The notes under the pieces: generated by a model
The model's database searches: none
What the model saw: the letters and a program-made list of their open reading frames with translations, nothing else
What the model was told of the DNA's origin: nothing
Assembly: GCA_035945115.1 (NCBI GenBank)
Contig: DASZAN010000059.1
Location: 1-64,000, forward strand
DNA: 64,000 nucleotides
Direction: 5' to 3'
Origin: DAHUYF01 sp035945115
Lineage (GTDB): Bacteria > Pseudomonadota > Alphaproteobacteria > ATCC43930 > CGMCC-115725
Program-made: the position numbers and the translations under genes
Shown: in pieces, positions 57,498 through 64,000 of the stretch
How positions within the stretch are numbered: position 1 is the first letter of the stretch
Layout: the number at the start of each line of letters is the position of its first letter

Positions 57498-58486
57498 TGC
57501 CGCGCCTCGGCCACGACGCGGGTGATGTATTGCGGATCGATGAGCGCGTCGGCGGTCTTGGCGATGTCGGTCTCAGCGGGAATGACGCCGCTTTCCTTGA
57601 GCACGGCGCCCGCGGCGACGATCGCGTCCCGCTGCTTGGCGCCAATCATGCCGCTGGTGAGGTCGTTGCGCTCGAGGTCCTTGGCGGCCACCGCGTCGCT
57701 GAGCTTGCCGGCCTTGGCGACGATGGCGCGGAGCTCATCGGGATGGGCGAGCGACCATTGCCGCGCCTTTTCATAAACGGCGAGCACGCGCTCGACGATG
57801 CGCGGATGCGCGGCGGCGAAATCCTCGCGCACATTGAGGAAGCCGTAGGTGTTGAGGTCGGCGTTGCGGAAGAAAAGCCGCGAGCCCTTCTCGAGCTCGG
57901 TCTCGGCCATATAGGGATCGAGCCCCGCCCAGGCGTCGACATCGCCGCGCTCAAGGGCGACGCGGCCATCGGGATGCTGCAGGAGCACCATCTTCACGTC
58001 CGGCGTCTTGAGCCCGTGGAGCGCGAGCGCGCGCAGCAGGAAGATGTGCGGATCGGTGCCGCGCGTGACGGCAATGCGCTTGCCCTTCAAATCCTCGACC
58101 TTCTCTATGGGCGCATCCTTGAGGGTGACGAGCGCCGTCCATTCGGGCTTGTCGAAGATGTAGACGGCTTTGATCGGCACGCCGTTCGACTTGGCAAGGA
58201 GCGCCGCGGCGCCGGCGGAGGAGCCGAAATCGACGGCGTTGCCGTTCAGGTACTCGAGCGCCTTGTTGCTGCCGAGGCTCAGCACCCATTCGAGCTTGGT
58301 GGCGTCCTTGGCGAACGCCTGCTCCATCCAGCCTTTGTCGCGGAGCACCAGGCTCACCGGGCTGTAGTAAGCCCAGTCGAGGCGGAGGGTCGCGAGCTTG
58401 TCCTCGGCCGCGGCAGGCGCCGGTCGGGCGATGACGACGGCACAAAGGACGGCGAGAAGCGCCAGGCGCACCAACAATCTCTGCAT
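57494..58486 (-). CDS. ssuA: ABC importer substrate-binding protein, SsuA type
   Basis: A 330-residue periplasmic binding protein. The ATG at 58486 follows gggagaccggatcg and opens a signal peptide (MQRLLVRLALLAVLCAVVIA). The mature fold has LRLDWAYYSPVSLVLRDKGW, NAVDFGSSAGAAALLAKSNG, LKGKRIAVTRGTDPHIFLL and DVDAWAGLDPYMAETE, all SsuA-like. It is the first gene of the operon, 41 bases from a terminator hairpin and 76 bases from a SAM-II riboswitch. Ligands could be alkanesulfonates or another sulfur source such as a methionine precursor. Confidence 0.9.
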   Translation of the reverse strand: MQRLLVRLALLAVLCAVVIARPAPAAAEDKLATLRLDWAYYSPVSLVLRDKGWMEQAFAKDATKLEWVLSLGSNKALEYLNGNAVDFGSSAGAAALLAKSNGVPIKAVYIFDKPEWTALVTLKDAPIEKVEDLKGKRIAVTRGTDPHIFLLRALALHGLKTPDVKMVLLQHPDGRVALERGDVDAWAGLDPYMAETELEKGSRLFFRNADLNTYGFLNVREDFAAAHPRIVERVLAVYEKARQWSLAHPDELRAIVAKAGKLSDAVAAKDLERNDLTSGMIGAKQRDAIVAAGAVLKESGVIPAETDIAKTADALIDPQYITRVVAEARQ

Positions 58487-58526
58487 CGATCCGGTCTCCC
58501 AATCCGGAGGCGCCGACGGCAAGCGC

Positions 58527-58558
58527 AAAAAAGCCGCCGCAGCTATCGCTGGGGCGGC
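58527..58558 (-). terminator. Intrinsic terminator in the ssuA leader
   Basis: On the minus strand gccgccccagc-gata-gctgcggcggc forms a stem with one mismatch, immediately followed by six T. It lies between the SAM-II aptamer and the ssuA start and is the probable expression platform, stopping transcription when SAM is bound. No terminator is needed here otherwise, since ssuA begins just downstream. Confidence 0.88.
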
Positions 58559-58561
58559 CTA

Positions 58562-58618
58562 CCCTCGCTTTAGCTGCATTTCTAAGGCGCCCGCAAGCTG
58601 AAGCTCAAATCGGCGCCG
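58562..58618 (-). ncRNA. SAM-II riboswitch upstream of ssuA
   Basis: On the minus strand the leader carries the conserved SAM-II (metA-motif, SAM_alpha) core. A ggcgcc arm precedes gatttgagc and cagcttgc, the pairing ggcgcc arm returns, then ttagaaatgcagctaaagcg and aggg follow. The GAUUU...GCUUGC...UUA-AA...GCUAAA order and the pseudoknot-forming spacing match the class; the P1 arms are exact. It is 4 bases from an intrinsic terminator. Boundaries are approximate. It places the sulfonate-type importer under S-adenosylmethionine control. Confidence 0.82.
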
Positions 58619-58818
58619 TCGAGAAAATCTATTCTTGCAGTGTTCAAGTGTCAATGGGAGTACTTTTACATATGTCCTCTGTTGAATTTTCACTCACGCG
58701 CCGGCAGCCTCGTGCTCTGAAGGTTGCGCCGGCTCGGGCCAAGGAAGGTTCAAAGAAGATGGCGGCGACCTTAAAATGGACGCGGACGGCCACCGCGTGT
58801 TCGAAACGAGGATGTCGA

Positions 58819-61014
58819 ATGGACTCGAACTTGAGCCAGAGCAACAGGAGCGCGTGCGCGAGGCGCGTGCCGTGGCGGCGCGGCTGCCTCGCATGCGGTT
58901 TCGTCCTGGTCGTGCTGCTGTCGTTGGGGCAAGCCGCGCCCTCGTTCGGTCAATCGACATCAGCCGCGGCACCACAAGCGGCGCCGCAATGGCGCACCAC
59001 CCCAGCACCAACGGACCCGAACGCCGCCGGCTCGATGCTCGCGAGCAACGCCAGCAAGCTGGAGCAGGCGGCGGAAGCCTTGATTGCCGACCTCGAGCCC
59101 ATTGTTGCGGCCGTGCCGCGGCTTCCGGGCGAACTCGGCGCTTTCGCCGCCCGTGCGGTCGATCCGGCGCAAGGGCTATTCACGTGGTGGCTCGGGAAGC
59201 TTGTCGTTACTTTTGCGCTGGCGCTTGGATTGCAAGCGCTCGTCGGCCGTCTGCCCATCGGCGCGCGCGCTCGGGTCGATCTCTCGCCCGGACGACAGCT
59301 TTCCTTCGGCGCCATCGCCGGTCTTCTCGCGCGTGACGCGCTGGGCGTGCTCGCGGTTGCCGCCGTCGCCTTCACGGCGCGGGGATTGTGGTTCGGCGTT
59401 GCGTCGATGCGCACCGAGATTGCCGTTCCGCTCATCGCCGCGCTCGTCTATTGGCGCGCGCTACTTCTTCCGGTCGATTTCGTGCTACGGCCGAACGTGA
59501 CGCCGGCGCGGCTTGTCGACGTGACGGACATCGCGGCTCGCCGCCTCCGACAACTGGCAATCTGGATGCTTGGGCTGCAGGTCTTCTCGATCGCCGTGCT
59601 GCGTGCACTCTTTCACGCCGGGCTCGCCTTTACAGTCGTGCAGCTCGTGGCGATCGTGATCGGCATCGGCAACGCGATCGTCGCGCTCGCCTTCATTCGT
59701 CGGGAGCGGCGGGCGGAGAAGACCGAAGCGCGCACCATCGTCGTCACCATTCATCGCCCCGCCCACCGGATTCTGACGTGGGTCTGGCATCCGGCGGCGA
59801 TCCTCTTCGTCGTGGTGGCGCTGTTGACGTGGCTGATCGGCATCGTCACGCGCGATACGACTTTTTTCTGGGGTGTCATCGAAACCACTGGAATCGTGAT
59901 CGGCCTATGGGCGCTGGAAACGATCATCGCGCTCTGGTCGGAGCGAGCGGAGCCGATGCAAGCGGGCAATGGGGGCACGCCGACGCGCTGGCCGCCGTTG
60001 ATCCGGCGATGTCTCCTCATCGGCATCTGGTTCATCGCGGCCGCGGCTGTCAGCCGGCTCTGGCTGGTCGAGCGTTCACACCTGCTAACCGTCGAGCGAT
60101 GGGATGAGTACGTCGGCGCCGCCCTCAGCATCGCCGTCACCCTCTTTGGCGCCTACGTCCTCGCCCACGCCGTCTTGATCCACACCGAGCATCGCCTCAA
60201 TCCGACGCCGGTCGATCCCGACGAAGCGCCTCTCGTCAACGCGCCGATGCCGATCGCCTCGCGTCTCCAAACCATGCTCCCCTTGCTGCGCCTCTTCGTC
60301 GTGGCAACGATCGGCGTCGTTGCCGTTCTCATCGCGCTCTCGGCGCTCGGCATCAACACCACGTCGCTCATCGCCGGCGCCTCGATCTTCGGGCTCGCCA
60401 TCAGCTTCGGTTCGCAAGCGCTGGTGCGCGACATCGTCTCCGGCATCTTCTTCATGGCGGACGATGCTTTTCGCATCGGCGAATATATCGATACCGGCAA
60501 GCTCCGCGGAACGGTCGAGGGCATGTCGATACGCTCGCTGCGCCTCAGGCACCAGAACGGTCAGGTGCACGTCATTCCCTTCGGACACATCGAGCAAGTG
60601 ACGAACTTCAGCCGCGATTGGACGACGACGAAGTTCAATCTTCGTCTTGTCCACGGCTCCGACCTCGAGAAAGTCCGCAAGACGGTGAAGCAGATCGGCG
60701 CGGAGATGATGGCGGACCCGGAGATCGCACCCGAGATCATTCAGCCGCTGAAGCTGCAAGGCATCACCGAGATCGACCCCGGAGCGGTGATCATTCGCCT
60801 GAAATTCACCGCTCGGCCGACGCAGCCGACCTTCGTCTATCGGCGAGCGCTGTTGCTCATCTATACACGCTTCAAGGAAAAGGGGATCGAATTCGCCAGC
60901 AACTCGGTCATCGTCCAAACCTCGGCGCCGCCCGGCGCGGCGACGGGGTCGATCGACTTGGCCGCCGCCGCCGGCGGCGCCACCACGCTCATCACGCCGC
61001 CGCCCACGCCCTAA
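58819..61014 (+). CDS. Large MscS-family mechanosensitive channel
   Basis: A 731-residue protein taking ATG 58819 (gaggatg upstream), which opens a signal-like helix (LACGFVLVVLLSLGQAAPSF). The upstream frame to 58648 lacks signal character. A periplasmic segment and eight or more TM helices precede the MscS core: pore helix region ALGINTTSLIAGASIFGLAI, then SFGSQALVRDIVSGIFFMAD, the beta domain FRIGEYIDTGKLRGTVEGMS and IPFGHIEQVTNFSRDW, and the C-terminal alpha/beta domain. It is a tension-gated channel protecting against osmotic downshock, of the extended MscK/YbiO type. It is divergent from ssuA. Confidence 0.92.
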   Translation: MDSNLSQSNRSACARRVPWRRGCLACGFVLVVLLSLGQAAPSFGQSTSAAAPQAAPQWRTTPAPTDPNAAGSMLASNASKLEQAAEALIADLEPIVAAVPRLPGELGAFAARAVDPAQGLFTWWLGKLVVTFALALGLQALVGRLPIGARARVDLSPGRQLSFGAIAGLLARDALGVLAVAAVAFTARGLWFGVASMRTEIAVPLIAALVYWRALLLPVDFVLRPNVTPARLVDVTDIAARRLRQLAIWMLGLQVFSIAVLRALFHAGLAFTVVQLVAIVIGIGNAIVALAFIRRERRAEKTEARTIVVTIHRPAHRILTWVWHPAAILFVVVALLTWLIGIVTRDTTFFWGVIETTGIVIGLWALETIIALWSERAEPMQAGNGGTPTRWPPLIRRCLLIGIWFIAAAAVSRLWLVERSHLLTVERWDEYVGAALSIAVTLFGAYVLAHAVLIHTEHRLNPTPVDPDEAPLVNAPMPIASRLQTMLPLLRLFVVATIGVVAVLIALSALGINTTSLIAGASIFGLAISFGSQALVRDIVSGIFFMADDAFRIGEYIDTGKLRGTVEGMSIRSLRLRHQNGQVHVIPFGHIEQVTNFSRDWTTTKFNLRLVHGSDLEKVRKTVKQIGAEMMADPEIAPEIIQPLKLQGITEIDPGAVIIRLKFTARPTQPTFVYRRALLLIYTRFKEKGIEFASNSVIVQTSAPPGAATGSIDLAAAAGGATTLITPPPTP

Positions 61015-61153
61015 ACCTCGGCGAAATCAACCACTGCTGGCAGTGAGCCGCATCGGTTCGGCGACGCGGTGGCAGCGGCCTGTGGGCGCCTGACATCCCG
61101 GTTGCGCTTTGGCGGCAAAGCATTACAACAGGCGCGCCTTAGGCGTGCATTCG

Positions 61154-62647
61154 ATGAACGGCGGCAGCGGCATGGCGAGCGAGGAAGAAAACCAGTTTCG
61201 CGCGGCGCGGCGCGAAAAGCTCGAGGCGCTGAGAGCGCAGGGGATCGAGCCCTACCCCTACAGCTTCCCGCGCACGGCCGAAGCAAAGACGCTCGAGAGC
61301 CGGCATGCCGGGCTCGCGCCGGGCGCCAGCAGCGGCGAGCGCGTTGCCGTCGCCGGGCGCGTCCGCGCCGTCCGCAACAGCGGCATGTTCATCGACCTGC
61401 ACGACGCCTCCGGCAAGATCCAGATCTTCTGCCACAAGGATTTTCTCGCGCCCGATCAGCTGGCACTGGTGAAGCTCGTCGATCTCGGCGACATCATCGG
61501 CGTCGAGGGCGTGGTGCGGCGCACGCCGCGCGGCGAGCTCACGGTCAACGCCGAGCGCGTGCAGATGCTCGCGAAGGCGCTGCTGCCGCTGCCCGAGAAG
61601 TACCACGGGCTCGCCGACATCGAGATCCGCTATCGCCAGCGCTACCTCGACCTCATCATGAACGAGGAGAGCCGCGACACGCTGCGCAAGCGCTCGCACA
61701 TCGTCGCGACCATCCGCCGGCTCCTCATCGAGCGCGGCTTCCTCGAGGTCGAGACGCCGATGCTGCAGACCATTCCCGGCGGCGCCGCGGCGAAGCCCTT
61801 CATCACTCATCACAACGCGCTCGATCTCGATCTTTATCTGCGCATCTCGCCGGAGCTTTTCCTGAAGCGCCTGCTGGCAGGCGGCCTCTCCGACAAGCTC
61901 TTCGAGATCAACCGCAACTTCCGCAACGAGGGGCTCTCGCCCCGTCACAATCCCGAATTCACCCTGCTCGAGCTCTATCAGGCCTATGTCGATTACGAAG
62001 CGATGATGGAGATCACCGAGCATCTCGTCGTCGAAAGCGCCCGCGCGGTGCTAGGGACGACGGGCATCACTTATGCCGGCCGCGCCATCGAGCTCGCCGC
62101 GCCCTGGCGGCGCGCCGGCATGGCCGAGCTCGTGCTGGAGCATACCGGCATCGATTTCCTCGATATCGGCGACGATGTCGCCGGGCGCGAGGCGGCGCGC
62201 CGCCTCGGCATCGAAGTGCCGGACACGGCGGGCTGGGGCGATGCGCTTTACGCGGTCTTCGACCAGCGCGTCGAGGCGCTCCTTATCGACCCCATCCATG
62301 TCACCGGATTTCCGCGCGAGGTCTCGCCGCTCACCAAGCGCGATCGCCGCGATCCGCGGTTGACCGAGCGGTTCGAGACCTTCATCAATGGCTGGGAAAT
62401 CGCCAACGCCTATTCCGAGCTCAACGATCCCCTGGATCAGCTCGAGCGCTTCCAGGCGCAGATGCGCCAGCGCGAGCTCGGCGACGAGGAGGCGCAACGC
62501 CTCGACGCCGATTTCGTCACCGCGCTCGAATACGGCATGCCGCCCGCCGGCGGCCTCGGCCTCGGCATCGACCGGCTCGTCATCTTGCTCACCGACAGCC
62601 CCTCGATCCGCGACGTCATCGCCTTCCCGACGATGCGGCCAAAGTGA
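61154..62647 (+). CDS. lysS: Lysyl-tRNA synthetase, class II
   Basis: A 497-residue class IIb synthetase charging tRNA-Lys. The N-terminal OB-fold anticodon-binding domain (VAVAGRVRAVRNSGMFIDLH) is followed by the catalytic core. Motif 1 is FLEVETPMLQTIPGGAAAKP, motif 2 is FEINRNFRNEGLSPRHNPEF, and motif 3 is GGLGLGIDRLVILLT. The start is uncertain: ATG 61154 and ATG 61172 are both possible, with weak Shine-Dalgarno sequences, and an in-frame alternative at 61109 exists. It is monocistronic, behind the MscS gene. Confidence 0.95.
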   Translation: MNGGSGMASEEENQFRAARREKLEALRAQGIEPYPYSFPRTAEAKTLESRHAGLAPGASSGERVAVAGRVRAVRNSGMFIDLHDASGKIQIFCHKDFLAPDQLALVKLVDLGDIIGVEGVVRRTPRGELTVNAERVQMLAKALLPLPEKYHGLADIEIRYRQRYLDLIMNEESRDTLRKRSHIVATIRRLLIERGFLEVETPMLQTIPGGAAAKPFITHHNALDLDLYLRISPELFLKRLLAGGLSDKLFEINRNFRNEGLSPRHNPEFTLLELYQAYVDYEAMMEITEHLVVESARAVLGTTGITYAGRAIELAAPWRRAGMAELVLEHTGIDFLDIGDDVAGREAARRLGIEVPDTAGWGDALYAVFDQRVEALLIDPIHVTGFPREVSPLTKRDRRDPRLTERFETFINGWEIANAYSELNDPLDQLERFQAQMRQRELGDEEAQRLDADFVTALEYGMPPAGGLGLGIDRLVILLTDSPSIRDVIAFPTMRPK

Positions 62648-62688
62648 CGACCGGGAATCGCCCCGACTGAGGTGAAAAGAAGGAGATC

Positions 62689-62751
62689 GGGGGATGACGG
62701 GAGATGGAGGGGATAGAATACCTCCTCATCCCCTCTATCTCCCTCATCCCC
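62689..62751. repeat. Long inverted repeat downstream of lysS
   Basis: The left arm (ggggatgacgggagatggag, then ggga, from about 62690) and the right arm (tcccctctatctccctcatc, then ccc, ending about 62751) pair with few mismatches around a loop of about 15 bases. It sits between convergent lysS and the Spy-like gene. It could end both transcripts, though no T-run is present. The remaining 74 bases to the Spy-like stop show nothing else. Confidence 0.75.
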
Positions 62752-62825
62752 AATCGTGGCAGATCGGCCTAGCCTCGAGTCAGATTTTTTGTGTGTAAAT
62801 GTGCACTTTCATCTCCGGAACCACG

Positions 62826-63356
62826 CTAGCCCTGCTTCTTGGCGGCGCGCCGCGGGCCGCGGCGGGCGCGGCTGAAGGCGTCGTCGGCGGCCTTCTTCTG
62901 CTCCGGCGAGAGCGTGTCATAGAGCGCCTGGAAGGCGGGGATCAGCTTCTGCACGTTCTGCAGATGCGCCTCGGCGATCGCCTGGTAGGCCTTGAGGTCG
63001 TCGATGGCCGTCAGGTCCTGGGTCTGGTGCCGTTGTTGGATCACCTGATCCATCGACTGGGCGTTCGCGCGCATCACCTGCGCCACCGCGTTCCATTGCG
63101 GCTCCTGCGCGCTGGTGATCTTGAGACGGTCATGGAGACTCTTGATGCGCCCTTCGACGCGGTCGGCCGGCGACGGCCGGGCCTTGGCGGGCGCGCTCCC
63201 GGACGGTGCCGCGGGCGTCGTCGCTTGCGCGACGCGGAGCGGCGGGCTCGCAACCTGATCGGCGGGTGCGGCAAGCGCCGCGCTGCCCAAGGCGAGGAGA
63301 GCGAAAACACTAAGCGCGGCAAAGCGGCGCGCGGGGAAAACGATGCGTTCGACCAT
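62826..63356 (-). CDS. Spy/CpxP-like periplasmic LTXXQ protein
   Basis: From ATG 63356 the protein has 176 residues with a clear signal peptide (RRFAALSVFALLALGSAALA). A Pro/Ala-rich linker and a helical domain carrying LTXXQ-type motifs follow (LKITSAQEPQWNAVAQVM and LYDTLSPEQKKAADDAFSRA). The basic tail is RRGPRRAAKKQG. Relatives are ATP-independent periplasmic chaperones or envelope-stress regulators. An upstream ATG at 63368 is possible. It is 20 bases downstream of the MFS transporter gene's stop on the same strand, so co-transcription is likely. Confidence 0.85.
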   Translation of the reverse strand: MVERIVFPARRFAALSVFALLALGSAALAAPADQVASPPLRVAQATTPAAPSGSAPAKARPSPADRVEGRIKSLHDRLKITSAQEPQWNAVAQVMRANAQSMDQVIQQRHQTQDLTAIDDLKAYQAIAEAHLQNVQKLIPAFQALYDTLSPEQKKAADDAFSRARRGPRRAAKKQG

Positions 63357-63376
63357 GCTTCTGTCCATTCCTTGTC

Positions 63377-64000
63377 TCAACCTCGGTGTCGTTCGTCCGG
63401 TGGGATTCTGGACAAGGTGAGGTGATAAGACAAGAGCGCGCCCATGCCCATGGCGGCGATGATCGCCGCCATGGGAAGCGCGGTGCCGTCGTAAAACGCG
63501 TTCACCGCATATCCCGCCGCGGCGCCGCCCGCCATTTGCACCGCACCCAAGAGCGACGCCGCCATCCCCGCCATCTGCGGCAACGGCTCCATCGCGGTGG
63601 CGATCGAGTTCGGCATGCTGATGCCCTGGGCGAAAACATAGCCCATCACGGGCAACATGAAGAGGAAAGGACCGGACCAGCCGAGCGCAACCACGCTCAG
63701 CGCGGCGACCCCGGCGAGCGCCAGCACGCTGAGGCCGATGCGGAGCACGCGTATGGGCGGCAGGTGGCGCACGAGGCGCCCGTTGGCGGCGGCGCCCGCC
63801 ATCACCGCGAGCGCGCTCATCGCGAAATAGAGGCCGAAACGGCCGGGCGGCACGCCATAGACCTCGATGAAGACGAAGGGCGAGCCGGAGATGAAGGCGA
63901 AGAGACCGCCGAAGATGAAGCAGTTGACGAGCATCGCGCCGACACAGCGGCGGTTGGAAAAGAACAAGCGCGCATTGGCAAGGAGGCGCCCCAGCGCCAG
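63377..64000 (-). CDS. MFS transporter, C-terminal part (Bcr/CflA-like), truncated by window edge
   Basis: The frame is open to the last base, so the N-terminal half lies outside. The visible 207 residues contain about six TM helices, the C-terminal half of a 12-TM major facilitator. The segment FGGLFAFISGSPFVFIEVYG, then GVPPGRFGLYFAMSALAVMA, and PVMGYVFAQGISMPNSIATA with MAGMAASLLGAVQM are typical of the Bcr/CflA multidrug and sulfonamide/bicyclomycin efflux family. The last helix is followed by LSRIPPDERHRG. The substrate cannot be told. Confidence 0.9.
   Translation of the reverse strand: MALGRLLANARLFFSNRRCVGAMLVNCFIFGGLFAFISGSPFVFIEVYGVPPGRFGLYFAMSALAVMAGAAANGRLVRHLPPIRVLRIGLSVLALAGVAALSVVALGWSGPFLFMLPVMGYVFAQGISMPNSIATAMEPLPQMAGMAASLLGAVQMAGGAAAGYAVNAFYDGTALPMAAIIAAMGMGALLSYHLTLSRIPPDERHRG

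Noticed and set aside
1..64000. tRNA or rRNA genes
   Set aside because: No cloverleaf-like gttcgaatcc/gttcgattcc arm in a suitable gap and no conserved rRNA stretch was found by eye; a tRNA scan would settle it.

Overview
The window is GC-rich (about 70% in most lines, lower in a few islands) and densely coding on both strands. It reads as a chromosomal segment of an alphaproteobacterium, probably near Hyphomicrobiales or Rhodospirillales. The lineage call is an inference from a RegB/RegA redox pair, an MmcB-type protein, a SAM-II-class riboswitch (a class largely confined to alphaproteobacteria), palindromic repeats and a 'PRDERGRWT' protein motif. Both ends cut genes: polA on the left and an MFS transporter on the right. 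No rRNA, tRNA, CRISPR, prophage or transposase gene was recognised.

1-11.4 kb is a mixed region. It holds DNA polymerase I (3'-5' exonuclease motif I looks degenerate), a GFA-family protein and a low-GC two-gene island resembling a toxin/immunity pair. It continues with a frameshifted oxidoreductase, a PilZ-bearing GT2 synthase coupled to an HlyD-like adaptor (a likely c-di-GMP-controlled exopolysaccharide), a small lipoprotein, a nuclease-like hypothetical and a decayed stress-protein gene.

11.4-37.4 kb is dominated by cobalamin biosynthesis: cobA; cbiD-cobK-ankyrin; a tightly coupled minus-strand operon cbiX-cobH*-cobL-GT39-cobI-cbiG/cobJ-cobM; cbiB; the minus-strand operon cobU-cobW-cobN-cobO-cobQ behind a cobalamin riboswitch; then cobS-cobC and cobT. 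The set mixes oxygen-independent hallmarks (CbiX, CbiD, CbiG) with CobN. Genes for cobB/cbiA, the CobS/CobT chelatase subunits, threonine-phosphate decarboxylase and bluB are not here. A PMT-family glycosyltransferase sits inside the operon, and CobH is fused to an extra N-terminal domain through a linker encoded by a palindromic repeat. Regulators (a receiver-only response regulator and an ECF sigma factor with a C-terminal extension) and three tiny ORFs split the cob cluster near 32.4-34.8 kb.

37.5-48.9 kb carries a Tat-type multicopper oxidase with an ABC-2 exporter, RegB/RegA, a small membrane protein, an exported MmgE/PrpD protein, a stand-alone CHASE2 protein, a glycine-zipper lipoprotein coupled to a periplasmic ClpP-fold protein, and a metallophosphatase.

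49-64 kb carries a glycosyltransferase, an orphan ABC binding protein, hldE (LPS heptose), mmcB, an SbmA/YddA-type ABC transporter, two orphan Flp pilins, an ssuABC-type importer preceded by a SAM-II riboswitch and intrinsic terminator, an MscS channel, lysS, a Spy-like periplasmic protein and the partial MFS gene. The SAM-controlled sulfur importer, the exopolysaccharide pair, the toxin-like pair and the modified cob operon are the most interesting targets.
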